Source: Rhodospirillales bacterium (GTDB taxonomy: Bacteria; Pseudomonadota; Alphaproteobacteria; Rhodospirillales; Casp-alpha2). From it: DNA of 13,781 bases. Of this stretch, positions 7,296 through 13,781 are shown piece after piece. Position 1 is the first letter of the stretch. Every line of letters starts with the position of its first letter. The position numbers and the translations under genes are program-made. The stretch spans positions 1 through 13,781 of the forward strand of contig JAJFIE010000525.1 in the NCBI GenBank assembly GCA_021775275.1, given 5' to 3'. The notes under the pieces were generated by a model, which saw only the letters and a list, made by a program, of their open reading frames with translations, ran no database searches and was not told where the DNA came from.

Positions 7296-7994
7296 ATGAA
7301 TTCGTCTGCATCCAGTGGTGATGCGCACTCGCTCGATAGTATCCCATTCCTGTCATGTCTCTCGTCTGCTGAACGCAACGAGATTGAACGCGATTGTCAG
7401 TTTCAGGAATTCGGAGCCAACGAGAAGATCATCCAACAGGGTGATGATTACAGAGATGTCTTTTATCTGCTCGCGGGATCAGCTTACGTTCTGAATTACT
7501 CTGAAACCGGTCGGGTAGTCAGTTACGCAACATTCAGCGAGGGGGATTTTTTCGGCGAGCTTGCTGCCATTGATGGCCTCCCCCGGTCGGCGTGGGTCTG
7601 GACAATGACACCCTGCACAGTGGCGGTGATGCCCGGACAGATTTTCAGGGACTTAACCACCTCAAACCCTGAACTGTCCCTGTCCCTGCTTCGCAAGCTG
7701 GCTGGCATCATTCGCACAAGTGATGAACGCATTGCCGAATTTGGCTTGCTTGGAGCGGAACAACGCATGTGCATTGAACTCATTCGCACCTCAACCCCTG
7801 ACCCCGCCGACCCGAAGAGCCTGATCATATCCCCTGTTCCCACCCAGGCCCATTACGCCAACGTCATCGGTTCATCGCGGGAGACCGTCACCCGCGTTTT
7901 CGGCCGATTGCGCGATGAAGGAGTCGTGCGACGAAAAGACAAGACCCTGTACATCCTGAAGCGGCAAACGCTGGAACAACGCGCCTTGCTCTAA
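7296..7994 (+). CDS. Crp/Fnr-family transcriptional regulator (cAMP-receptor type)
   Basis: The 232-residue protein has a cyclic-nucleotide-binding domain at about 15-120, with the phosphate-binding cassette FGELAAIDGLPRSAW (86-100). This keeps the Gly-Glu and Arg-Ser residues used by E. coli CRP to hold cAMP. A dimerisation helix at about 122-150 follows, then a C-terminal winged helix with recognition helix SSRETVTRVFGRL (193-205), close to CRP's SRETVGRIL. No N-terminal FNR cysteine cluster is present (only Cys21 and Cys34). ATG at 7296 follows a GGGGGGAAGG purine tract, so I prefer it to the TTG at 7233, which would add an unsupported tail. It stands alone between tesA and the PHA locus; targets and ligand are unproven. 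Confidence 0.9.
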   Translation: MNSSASSGDAHSLDSIPFLSCLSSAERNEIERDCQFQEFGANEKIIQQGDDYRDVFYLLAGSAYVLNYSETGRVVSYATFSEGDFFGELAAIDGLPRSAWVWTMTPCTVAVMPGQIFRDLTTSNPELSLSLLRKLAGIIRTSDERIAEFGLLGAEQRMCIELIRTSTPDPADPKSLIISPVPTQAHYANVIGSSRETVTRVFGRLRDEGVVRRKDKTLYILKRQTLEQRALL

Positions 7995-8223
7995 AGCATT
8001 GGCAGGGAAAATACTGAAAGATAAAGAAGCAGCGCCGCCCCCATTTTTCCTTTGGAAACCAACCGCGTATTATTGCCGTAGTGTTGCCCCCAAGCCGAAA
8101 CCCGAGATCCGCAGCTACGCGGCTGGTTACCGCCGTAAGCCCGTAGTCAAACCACAAGCCTAAAATGCGACGCCGCTTCAACTACGGACGTTATCGGCAT
8201 AACCTTACGCCAACATTGCACAA
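7995..8223. other. Intergenic stretch without a recognised gene
   Basis: Between the regulator and the phaR terminator I see no convincing gene. There is a TTTCC-TTT-GGAAA hairpin at about 8045-8057 and a TTAC-CGCC-GTAA short palindrome near 8127-8138. CCGTAG (8141-8146) and CTACGG (8182-8187) could pair over a long loop. None is followed by a T-run on the plus strand. Confidence 0.4.
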
Positions 8224-8252
8224 TGAAAATTTTCTGATCGTCTGGACGATCA
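8224..8252 (-). terminator. Probable intrinsic terminator of phaR
   Basis: Read on the minus strand just past the phaR stop, TGATCGT-CCAG-ACGATCA (8252-8235) forms a 7-base-pair stem with a 4-base loop. It is followed by GAAAATTTTCATTG, a modest T-tract. Placement 17 bp beyond the phaR stop and the absence of another minus-strand gene downstream support it; the short T-run keeps confidence moderate. Confidence 0.5.
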
Positions 8253-8269
8253 ACAGTGTTCAGCCCGGA

Positions 8270-8902
8270 TCAACTCAGATCATCGAGGCGTTTTTGCATG
8301 GCTTCCAGTTGCGCGCGCAAACTCGCAAGTTCACTGTTGTCGTTCTGATTGCCCGTACCGGCTGGTGTATCGGATCCACTCGCCGCCGGGGTTCCCTTGC
8401 CATTCGACCCTGCCTCACCGGGATTCCCGCCTTCTGGATAAAATGGCGTAAACATCTTCATGGCGGATTCAAACAACGCCACGTTCTGTTTTCCCAAATC
8501 ATCAAACGCAGAGAATGGTGTCAGCCCGCCAAAGGTGCCTTGCAGGTAATCGCGCATCTGTTCCTGATTACGGGCAAACGAATGCATGGAGTGTTCCAGA
8601 TATTTAGGCACCACTGCTTCCAGGCTATCACCATAAAAACTGATCAGGTGACGCAGGAAGCTGACAGGCAACAGGTTCTGGCCCTTGTTTTCCTGCTCGA
8701 CAATAATGTGCGTGAGGACTGAACGGGTAATTTCCTCGCCAGTTTTGGCATCAAATACCGCGAATTCCACACCCTCCTTCACCATCTCCGCCAGGTGATC
8801 CAGCGTCACATAGCTGCTCGTCGCCGTATTATAAAGTCGTCGGTTTGCATACTTCTTAATGGTGATCGGCTTTTGTTGCGCATTTTCAGTGGTCTCAGCC
8901 AT
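8270..8902 (-). CDS. phaR: PHA synthesis repressor PhaR
   Basis: PhaR binds DNA to repress PHA genes and also binds nascent PHA granules, releasing the promoters when polymer accumulates. The 210-residue product has the N-terminal PHB/PHA accumulation regulator domain, ITIKKYANRRLYNTATSSYV (14-32) through TGEEITRSVLTHIIVEQE (54-71). A second PHB_acc domain follows at about 75-120 (LPVSFLRHLISFYGDSLE). Then come a Gly/Ser/Thr-rich linker at 157-187 and a short coiled coil ELASLRAQLEAMQKRLDDL (191-209). The ATG at 8902 fits family length. ATG at 8914 lies only 3 bases after AGGAG, while 8902 is 15 bases away, so the start is not settled. The gene is divergent from the synthase cluster and probably autoregulated through the palindromes between them. 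Confidence 0.93.
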   Translation of the reverse strand: MAETTENAQQKPITIKKYANRRLYNTATSSYVTLDHLAEMVKEGVEFAVFDAKTGEEITRSVLTHIIVEQENKGQNLLPVSFLRHLISFYGDSLEAVVPKYLEHSMHSFARNQEQMRDYLQGTFGGLTPFSAFDDLGKQNVALFESAMKMFTPFYPEGGNPGEAGSNGKGTPAASGSDTPAGTGNQNDNSELASLRAQLEAMQKRLDDLS

Positions 8903-8954
8903 GGTGGCTCGCATCCTCTCCTGATGTTTCCGTTCACAATTGTCCTTAGGCGAA

Positions 8955-8993
8955 AACATTTTTTTGCGCGCCATTGGTAGCGCGAAAAATGTT
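8955..8993. repeat. 39-bp imperfect inverted repeat in the phaR/synthase divergent promoter
   Basis: The left arm AACATTTTTTTGCGC (8955-8969) and right arm GCGCGAAAAATGTT (8980-8993) are near-perfect inverted repeats around the 10-base centre GCCATTGGTA. They differ by one substitution and one extra base. It sits between the divergent start codons and its right end overlaps the GTTGC-ATC-GCAAC site. No plus-strand T-run follows, so a regulatory role (operator or DNA structure) is more likely than termination. Confidence 0.5.
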
Positions 8994-9003
8994 GCATCGC
9001 AAC
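8991..9003. promoter_or_regulatory. Candidate PhaR operator GTTGC-ATC-GCAAC
   Basis: This perfect 5-base-arm palindrome with a 3-base centre is in the divergent phaR/synthase promoter. PhaR proteins of other alphaproteobacteria are known to bind TGC/GCA-rich palindromes of this kind upstream of phasin and phaR genes. Several further GCA/TGC words (CGCAGATGCG, CGCAACGCAATGCA) follow at about 9013-9053. A second TTGC...GCAA element lies ahead of phaA. Confidence 0.5.
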
Positions 9004-9009
9004 GAATTG

Positions 9010-9038
9010 TTCCGCAGATGCGATATGCCGTCTATAGT
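9010..9038 (+). promoter_or_regulatory. Possible sigma-70-type promoter for the PHA synthase cluster
   Basis: TATAGT at 9033-9038 is a good -10 hexamer. TTCCGC at 9010-9015, 17 bp upstream, is a weak -35. Transcription would begin near 9045, about 25 bases before the ATG at 9069, with the candidate PhaR palindrome directly upstream of the -35. It is plausible but unproven. Confidence 0.3.
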
Positions 9039-9068
9039 GGTCGCAACGCAATGCACACGGAGCCCCCC

Positions 9069-9485
9069 ATGGCAGAAGCCAAATCTCCAGCGGATTTAAC
9101 CGCTGATGACGAAGAACAGCCAGACATCGGCATGCTTGCAAAACAGTACGTGGATTTGTGGCAACAGCAGTTATCCGGCGCCGCCTCCAATGAAGCGCTT
9201 GCCGGAGTGATGGCCCAGACTGTCCAACTCATGAATGCGGGTGCGGCTGCCATGGCCTCACAGGCAACATTACAAACAACACAACGGTCAGAGGAGCCCA
9301 CGGATGAACTCGGCACCCCGGGGAACGTCGGCAGAAACATCAACGACGGAGATACAGGGGCCACGCCCGTTACCACTCCATCTGGCACTGACGACCCTGT
9401 TGTCGGTGAACTCTATCGCCGCATTGAGCAGCTTGAGAAACGGATCGCTACCCTGGAATCCGGAGCTTGCGGCAAAGGCCCATGA
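9069..9485 (+). CDS. Small coiled-coil protein overlapping phaC; putative PHA synthase partner
   Basis: The 138-residue, acidic, soluble-looking product starts at the ATG at 9069, with GGAG six bases upstream. An amphipathic helical part, GMLAKQYVDLWQQQLSG (21-37) and an Ala/Met-rich helix to about 70, is followed by a Gly/Thr/Pro-rich linker (75-110). A C-terminal heptad coiled coil, VVGELYRRIEQLEKRIATLE (111-130), ends it. I do not recognise a named family with certainty. The Trp/Gln-rich helix plus terminal LEKRIATLE recall PHA synthase subunit PhaE, PhaM and phasins. Its last 182 bp are shared with phaC in another frame, so the two must be co-transcribed. I infer a synthase-activating or granule-associated role; an unrelated small protein is possible. 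Confidence 0.75.
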   Translation: MAEAKSPADLTADDEEQPDIGMLAKQYVDLWQQQLSGAASNEALAGVMAQTVQLMNAGAAAMASQATLQTTQRSEEPTDELGTPGNVGRNINDGDTGATPVTTPSGTDDPVVGELYRRIEQLEKRIATLESGACGKGP

Positions 9486-10578
9486 GCTGACGGCAGCTTT
9501 CGCCGCGTTTAGCCCTGACGATGTGACTCACGCCGTGGAAGCTGAACTCCGCCAGCGCACCAGCAGCTTCGCCGATGGCATCCAGCAATACTGGCGCGCT
9601 CCCCGAAAAGCTGAATCTCCTGTCAACGTCATACACACCATGGGCACAACCCGCCTGCTGGACTTCGGCGGCGATGCCAGGAAAGACGCGCCGCCTATTC
9701 TGATTATTCCATCACTGGTAAATCGCTATACGGTGCTGGATTTGGGCAACGGCCAAAGTTTTATCCGTATGCTGGCCGGACAAGGGTTTCACCCTTATGT
9801 GGTGGACTGGAGCGCTCCGGGGCCGGAAGAAAAATCCTTCGACCTGACGGCCTATATCACAGCCCGTCTGGAACCGCTCCTGGCCATCGTCTGTGAGCAA
9901 ACAGGCAATCGGCCCGTCGGGCTTATGGGTTATTGCATGGGTGGATTGCTGGCACTGGCGCTTGCGGCCCGCCAGCCGGACAAGACCGCAACCCTGACAC
10001 TGCTGGCCACCCCGTGGGATTTTCATACGGACCATGAAGCCCAGGTCAGGATGCTTTCCGCCATGATGCCGCAACTGGATGCACTGATCGATCTGACAGG
10101 CGAACTCTCCGTTGATGTCCTGCAGGCCATGTTCACCAGTCTCGACCCCTGGCTCACCATGAAGAAATTCCAGCGTTTCGCCGACATGGCCCCCGACAGC
10201 GCGACAGCGCGGGCATTTGTTGGACTAGAAGACTGGCTGAATGACGGCGTGGCCCTCGCCGGGCCTGTCGCACGCGAATGTCTGTATGGGTGGTATGTGG
10301 AAAATCGTCCCCTGAACAATCGCTGGGAAATCGATGGTACGGCCATCTCGCCAGAACATATCCGGACCCCCACCTTGTCCGTCATACCGGGGCGGGACCA
10401 CATCGTCCCGCCCGCGTCTGCTAGTGCGTTGGCGGATGCCCTGCCCGTCAGTGACGCCATGGTCGTTGATGCAGGCCATATCGGAATGGTCGCAGGAAAG
10501 CGCGCAAAACAGATACTCCACGACCCGTTAGTAGTCTGGCTTAAAAAAAACCAGCACACTGACACATTCCGCTTTTGA
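9304..10578 (+). CDS. phaC: Short-type polyhydroxyalkanoate synthase PhaC
   Basis: PhaC polymerises (R)-3-hydroxyacyl-CoA into PHA at the granule surface. The 424-residue product has an alpha/beta hydrolase fold with the synthase lipase-like box GYCMGG (nucleophile Cys211), Asp365 in IPGRDHIVPP and His392 in DAGHIGMV. PSLVNRYTVLDL (137-148) and VVDWSAPGPEE (166-176) are further conserved synthase segments. It is much shorter than class I enzymes of about 590 residues and closer to class III PhaC, which needs a PhaE partner. The start at 9304 has GAGGAG at 9291-9296, seven bases upstream. This keeps the N-terminal RPLPLHLALTTLLS and NGSLPWNPEL segments, which I recall as typical of short alphaproteobacterial synthases. 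The next in-frame ATG (9637) would remove them. It overlaps the upstream gene by 182 bp in a shifted frame. Confidence 0.9.
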   Translation: MNSAPRGTSAETSTTEIQGPRPLPLHLALTTLLSVNSIAALSSLRNGSLPWNPELAAKAHELTAAFAAFSPDDVTHAVEAELRQRTSSFADGIQQYWRAPRKAESPVNVIHTMGTTRLLDFGGDARKDAPPILIIPSLVNRYTVLDLGNGQSFIRMLAGQGFHPYVVDWSAPGPEEKSFDLTAYITARLEPLLAIVCEQTGNRPVGLMGYCMGGLLALALAARQPDKTATLTLLATPWDFHTDHEAQVRMLSAMMPQLDALIDLTGELSVDVLQAMFTSLDPWLTMKKFQRFADMAPDSATARAFVGLEDWLNDGVALAGPVARECLYGWYVENRPLNNRWEIDGTAISPEHIRTPTLSVIPGRDHIVPPASASALADALPVSDAMVVDAGHIGMVAGKRAKQILHDPLVVWLKKNQHTDTFRF

Positions 10579-10608
10579 CTCTCCCCCGAAATTACGTCAC
10601 GTTTATTA

Positions 10609-10622
10609 TTGCAGTGCAGCAA
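10609..10622. promoter_or_regulatory. Candidate PhaR operator TTGC-AGTGCA-GCAA ahead of phaA
   Basis: TTGC and GCAA arms flank a 6-base centre that itself contains TGCA words. It lies 118 bp upstream of the phaA ATG and 31 bp after the phaC stop. It shares the TTGC...GCAA half-sites, though not the spacing, with the element at 8991-9003, suggesting common control of the two PHA transcription units. Confidence 0.4.
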
Positions 10623-10652
10623 AATAGTGTCTGACCCGCAGGAATTTAAGGG

Positions 10653-10680
10653 TTCACGACAAATAACGCTGCCCTGTAAT
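10653..10680 (+). promoter_or_regulatory. Possible promoter ahead of phaA
   Basis: TTCACG (10653-10658) and TGTAAT (10675-10680), with a 16-bp spacer, resemble a weak sigma-70 promoter in the 161-bp gap between phaC and phaA. It is just downstream of the TTGC...GCAA palindrome. I see no terminator after phaC, so read-through from phaC is equally possible. Confidence 0.25.
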
Positions 10681-10739
10681 GGTTTTGATTTGTGGTCATC
10701 GCCAATTGCATGGCCAACCAGTGGGAAAGAGAGAGAATT

Positions 10740-11918
10740 ATGAGTGATGTAGTCATTGTCGGTGCGGCGCGCACACCAGTTGGCGCCTTTAACGGCGGCC
10801 TCAGCAGTGTGGCGGCGAGTTATCTGGGTGAAGTTGCCATCAAGGCCGCGCTTGAGCGGGCAGGCGTTGATGCGGCGGATGTGGATGAAGTGATCATGGG
10901 TCAAATTCTTGCCGCAGGCGCCGGGCAAAACCCCGCCCGTCAGGCCGCCATCGGCGCCGGTATTCCGGTGGAAAAGACAGCCTATGGCATCAATCAGTTG
11001 TGTGGCTCCGGCCTACGCACGGTCGCACTCGGCTCTCAGGCCATCCAACTGGGCGATGCCGACATCGTCGTTGCCGGTGGACAGGAAAGCATGAGTCAGG
11101 CGCCTCACGTTGTTCATCTGCGCAATGGCACCAAAATGGGTTCGACCGAAATGGTTGACTCGATGATCAAGGATGGTCTGTGGGATGCTTTCAACGGCTA
11201 CCACATGGGCAACACGGCAGAGAACGTTGCCGAAAAATGGCAGATCACCCGTGAGGATCAGGACGCCTTTGCCGCAGCTTCGCAGCAAAAGGCGGAAGCT
11301 GCTCAAAAGGCCGGCAAATTCGCAGACGAAATCACTCCCGTCACCATCAAGACACGCAAGGGCGAAACCGTTATCGATACGGATGAACACCCGAAGCACG
11401 GCACAACAGCGGAAGCGCTGGCGGGCATGCGCCCGGCGTTCGTTCGTGAAGGCGGCACCGTCACTGCGGGCAATGCATCGGGGATCAACGATGGCGCTGC
11501 CGCTGTTGTTATGATGAGCGCCGAAGAAGCTGAAAAACGCGGCGCAAAACCCCTGGCCCGGATCAAATCGTGGGCAACAGCGGGCGTCGACCCGGCGGTC
11601 ATGGGGTCCGGCCCCATTCCGGCAAGCCGGGCTGCCCTGGAAAAAGCCGGTTGGACCACGGACGATCTGGATCTGGTGGAAGCCAACGAAGCGTTCGCCG
11701 CGCAGGCTTGCGCTGTGAACAAGGACATGGCCTGGGATACGGATAAGGTTAACGTCAACGGCGGCGCGATCGCCCTGGGGCACCCCGTTGGTGCGTCGGG
11801 TGCGCGGGTGCTGATTACATTGCTGTTTGAGATGCAGAAGCGTGATGCCAAGAAGGGCCTCGCAACCCTGTGCATTGGCGGCGGTATGGGCATCGCCATG
11901 TGCGTCGAGCGCGACTGA
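10740..11918 (+). CDS. phaA: Acetyl-CoA C-acetyltransferase (beta-ketothiolase) PhaA
   Basis: PhaA condenses two acetyl-CoA into acetoacetyl-CoA, the first step of polyhydroxybutyrate synthesis, in the cytoplasm. The 392-residue product has the usual thiolase length. Catalytic residues are all visible: Cys88 in NQLCGSGLR, His348 in [16 protein letters not shown] and Cys378 in CIGGGMG, plus [10 protein letters not shown] and [11 protein letters not shown]. The ATG at 10740 follows the purine-rich GGGAAAGAGAGAGA. An upstream in-frame GTG at 10692 would add 16 residues not found in the family. phaB follows after 93 bp in the same direction, the usual phaAB order. It could also serve other acetoacetyl-CoA needs, but the setting argues for PHA. 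Confidence 0.96.
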   Translation: MSDVVIVGAARTPVGAFNGGLSSVAASYLGEVAIKAALERAGVDAADVDEVIMGQILAAGAGQNPARQAAIGAGIPVEKTAYGINQLCGSGLRTVALGSQAIQLGDADIVVAGGQESMSQAPHVVHLRNGTKMGSTEMVDSMIKDGLWDAFNGYHMGNTAENVAEKWQITREDQDAFAAASQQKAEAAQKAGKFADEITPVTIKTRKGETVIDTDEHPKHGTTAEALAGMRPAFVREGGTVTAGNASGINDGAAAVVMMSAEEAEKRGAKPLARIKSWATAGVDPAVMGSGPIPASRAALEKAGWTTDDLDLVEANEAFAAQACAVNKDMAWDTDKVNVNGGAIALGHPVGASGARVLITLLFEMQKRDAKKGLATLCIGGGMGIAMCVERD

Positions 11919-11946
11919 ATTAAATATGCAATACTGAAAGGCGATA

Positions 11947-11965
11947 GGGCATCATAGAAATGCCC
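11947..11965 (+). other. Small stem-loop between phaA and phaB
   Basis: GGGCAT (11947-11952) and ATGCCC (11960-11965) pair perfectly around a 7-base loop. No T-run follows, so it is not an intrinsic terminator. It might affect mRNA stability or the phaA:phaB ratio, or be chance. Confidence 0.3.
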
Positions 11966-12011
11966 ACCGCCGAAACATGGGAACAGAACCAGCCTGCTTA
12001 AGGAGAGATAG

Positions 12012-12737
12012 ATGGGACGCGTTGCATTGGTGACCGGAGGCACCAGAGGGATCGGAAGAGCAATTTCGCTGGCGCTTAAGGAAGACGGCCATACAGTCGT
12101 CGCCAGTTATGCCGGAAACGATGAGGCGGCGAACGCCTTCAAGGAAGAAACCGGCATTGCCGTTCATAAGTTTGATGTTGGCGACTTCGATGCCTGCGCG
12201 GCCACCATGGCGCAGATTGCCAACGACGTTGGCCCTATCGAAATCCTTGTCAATAATGCCGGAATTACCCGCGATAAACCGCTCCACAAGATGGATCGGG
12301 AACACTGGGATGCCGTGATCAACACCAATTTAAGCGGCCTGTTCAACACCTGCCGCAATGTTATCGACAGCATGCGGGAACAAGGTTTTGGCCGAATTAT
12401 CAACATCAGTTCCATCAACGGCCAGAAGGGCCAGTTCGGACAAACCAACTATTCGGCAGCCAAGGCTGGTGAGATTGGCTTCACCAAGTCACTGGCGCTT
12501 GAAACCGCCGCCAAGGGAATTACGGTCAATGCCATCGCGCCGGGATACATCGGCACCGAGATGGTCATGGCCGTGCCCGAGAAAATCCTGAATGAAGTGA
12601 TCATCCCGCAGATACCGGTGGGCCGTCTGGGGCAGCCGGAAGAAATCGCCCGTTGCGTGGCATTTCTGGCATCTGACGATGCCGGGTTTATTACCGGCTC
12701 AACCCTGTCGGCCAACGGCGGACAATACCTGAGTTAA
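12012..12737 (+). CDS. phaB: Acetoacetyl-CoA reductase PhaB
   Basis: PhaB reduces acetoacetyl-CoA to (R)-3-hydroxybutyryl-CoA with NADPH, supplying PhaC. The 241-residue short-chain dehydrogenase shows the cofactor loop TGGTRGIG (8-15), NNAG (81-84), catalytic Asn106, Ser134 in NISSINGQKGQFGQ, and Tyr147 and Lys151 in YSAAK. NAIAPGYIGTEM and the C-terminal GSTLSANGGQY complete the fold. NISSINGQKGQFGQTNYSAAKAG is the sub-family signature that separates PhaB from FabG. AAGGAGAG lies just ahead of the ATG at 12012, giving a strong start. It follows phaA and no terminator separates them. Confidence 0.95.
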   Translation: MGRVALVTGGTRGIGRAISLALKEDGHTVVASYAGNDEAANAFKEETGIAVHKFDVGDFDACAATMAQIANDVGPIEILVNNAGITRDKPLHKMDREHWDAVINTNLSGLFNTCRNVIDSMREQGFGRIINISSINGQKGQFGQTNYSAAKAGEIGFTKSLALETAAKGITVNAIAPGYIGTEMVMAVPEKILNEVIIPQIPVGRLGQPEEIARCVAFLASDDAGFITGSTLSANGGQYLS

Positions 12738-12812
12738 AGTCCAATGCGCACTTGACCTGACGCAGTCCACGATTAACGCTGTCGTGTTTTTGCTTCAGGG
12801 AGTGGGTTATCC

Positions 12813-13781
12813 GTGCAGGAATCTCAAGATATCGTCATCATCGGCGGCGGTGTGATCGGCAGCGCCTGCGCCTATTTTCTAATGGCATCGCCGGATTTCT
12901 CCGGAACTGTTACGGTTATCGAGCGTGACAGCACGTATCAAAACAGCACCACCGCACGCTCGGTCGGCGGCATTCGTCAGCAGTTCTCGACGCCGGAAAA
13001 TATCCGCATGTCGCAATTCGCCATGGAATTTCTGCAAGCCTCCGACACCACCCTCGCCGTGAACGGCGAGGCGCCTGACCTGCCGTTTATCGCCAATGGT
13101 TATCTGTTATTGGCAACGACACAGGGCGTTCCTGTACTGGCGGGTAACGTCGCTATTCAAAACCGGGAAGGGGCGGAAACCCGCGTCCTGTCGCCCGCTG
13201 ATCTTCATGACCGGTTTCCCTGGCTGAACGTCGATGATATCGCCGCCGGAAGTTTCGGCGGCGCACGCGAAGGGTGGACCGACCCCTATGCCCTGATGCA
13301 GGCGTTCAAGCGCAAGGCACGGCAGTTGGGCGCAAACTACATCGAAGACACAGTGACGAACCTGATCCGGAAAGCCAACGCAATCAATGCGGTTACCCTT
13401 GTATCGGGCGAAACCATATCCTGCGGCATTGTGATCAATGCCGCAGGCCCTTATGCGGCAGAGATCGCCCGCATGGCGGCGCTGCCGCTGCCGGTGTTCC
13501 CCCGTAAACGCTTCGTCTTCGTTTTCGACTGTCGTGAGGCGCCAGCCAACTGCCCGCTTACCGTTGATCCGTCGGGAGTCTACTTCCGGCCCGAGGGACA
13601 GACCTTTATTTGCGGCAAGTCGCCGGACCCGGCTGATGACCCCGATTGCACCGACCTGGATGTCGACCATGACTATTTCGACGAACACCTGTGGCCCACC
13701 CTCGCTCACCGGGTTCCCGCGTTTGAGGCCATTAAGGTGACCAATGCGTGGGCTGGCCTCTATGCCTACAACACCCTCGAT
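12813..13781 (+). CDS. FAD-dependent oxidoreductase, DAO/FOXRED1-like, C-terminus cut by window
   Basis: From the GTG at 12813, with GGGAG about ten bases upstream, 323 codons run to the window end without a stop. The N-terminus has the Rossmann dinucleotide-binding motif DIVIIGGGVIGSACAYFL (GGGVIG at 11-16), with an acidic strand end VTVIERD. Next comes the DAO-type segment TARSVGGIRQQFSTPENI. Later VINAAGPYAAEIARMAALPL is the second FAD-contacting region of the family. Such enzymes oxidise amino acids, sarcosine-like amines or glycerol-type substrates; the substrate here cannot be read. It lies 75 bp after phaB in the same direction with no clear terminator, so co-transcription is possible, but a role in PHA metabolism is not implied. 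Confidence 0.88.
   Translation, partial: MQESQDIVIIGGGVIGSACAYFLMASPDFSGTVTVIERDSTYQNSTTARSVGGIRQQFSTPENIRMSQFAMEFLQASDTTLAVNGEAPDLPFIANGYLLLATTQGVPVLAGNVAIQNREGAETRVLSPADLHDRFPWLNVDDIAAGSFGGAREGWTDPYALMQAFKRKARQLGANYIEDTVTNLIRKANAINAVTLVSGETISCGIVINAAGPYAAEIARMAALPLPVFPRKRFVFVFDCREAPANCPLTVDPSGVYFRPEGQTFICGKSPDPADDPDCTDLDVDHDYFDEHLWPTLAHRVPAFEAIKVTNAWAGLYAYNTLD

Noticed and set aside
7888..8181. 97-codon minus-strand frame after the Crp-type gene
   Set aside because: It overlaps the regulator's 3' end, is rich in Arg/Cys/Phe without motif, and has no convincing ribosome site.
8101..8187. Possible tRNA or structured RNA suggested by short complementary words
   Set aside because: No T-loop GTTCGA-type sequence and no cloverleaf could be formed; only scattered 4- to 6-base pairings.
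8165..8722. 185-codon plus-strand frame over phaR
   Set aside because: Antisense to the conserved PhaR domains; no family resemblance.
8903..8974. Upstream extension of PhaR to 8974
   Set aside because: The extra lysine/arginine-rich residues are not part of the PhaR family and would run into the palindromic promoter region.
8940..9068. Upstream extension of the small coiled-coil protein to 8940
   Set aside because: It would span the divergent promoter and inverted repeats; GGAG six bases before the ATG at 9069 fits better.
10023..10928. 301-codon minus-strand frame over phaC/phaA
   Set aside because: Shadow of two well-supported plus-strand genes, spanning their intergenic gap, without motifs.
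11013..12043. Two minus-strand frames over phaA (11013-11783 and 11303-12043)
   Set aside because: Antisense to a full-length thiolase with all catalytic residues; no independent support.
1..13781. Mobile element, CRISPR array or attachment site
   Set aside because: No transposase or integrase motif, no regularly spaced repeats and no long flanking direct repeats were seen.

Overview
This window looks like part of an alphaproteobacterial chromosome. The evidence is a PhaR regulator, a short-type PHA synthase and phaA-phaB of alphaproteobacterial style, plus a VUT-type transporter beside queG. I see no insertion sequence, tRNA, rRNA or CRISPR array. Lineage is inferred from protein style only.

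Layout. (1) 1-1561: a queuosine-related divergent pair. A VUT-family membrane transporter, cut by the window start, is on the minus strand, and epoxyqueuosine reductase queG is on the plus strand; a stem-loop lies between them. (2) 1636-2460: an exported SUMF1-fold protein that lacks the catalytic cysteine pair. (3) 2475-2699: the 3' remnant of a c-type cytochrome gene with no haem-binding CxxCH. (4) 2709-6656: the classical ybbA-ybbP ABC transporter pair on the minus strand, divergent from the SGNH esterase tesA. (5) 6657-7295: a long stretch with only one doubtful small exported-protein ORF and short palindromes. (6) 7296-7994: a Crp/Fnr-type regulator. (7) 8270-12737: a polyhydroxyalkanoate (PHA) locus. 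It has phaR on the minus strand, then on the plus strand a 138-residue coiled-coil protein, phaC, phaA and phaB. (8) 12813-end: the first 323 codons of a FAD-dependent DAO-family oxidoreductase.

How they work together. PhaA condenses two acetyl-CoA, PhaB reduces acetoacetyl-CoA to (R)-3-hydroxybutyryl-CoA, and PhaC polymerises it. PhaR probably represses the pathway when not held on granules. Two TTGC...GCAA palindromes are candidate PhaR operators, one in the phaR/PHA-synthase divergent promoter and one ahead of phaA.

The most unusual point is in the synthase region. The small coiled-coil gene at 9069-9485 overlaps the start of phaC by 182 bp in a different frame. The same DNA encodes the coiled coil of one protein and the N-terminal segment of the synthase. 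I suggest this small protein is a synthase partner or activator (PhaE/PhaM-like role) made in a coupled fashion with PhaC. That role is inference, not shown.
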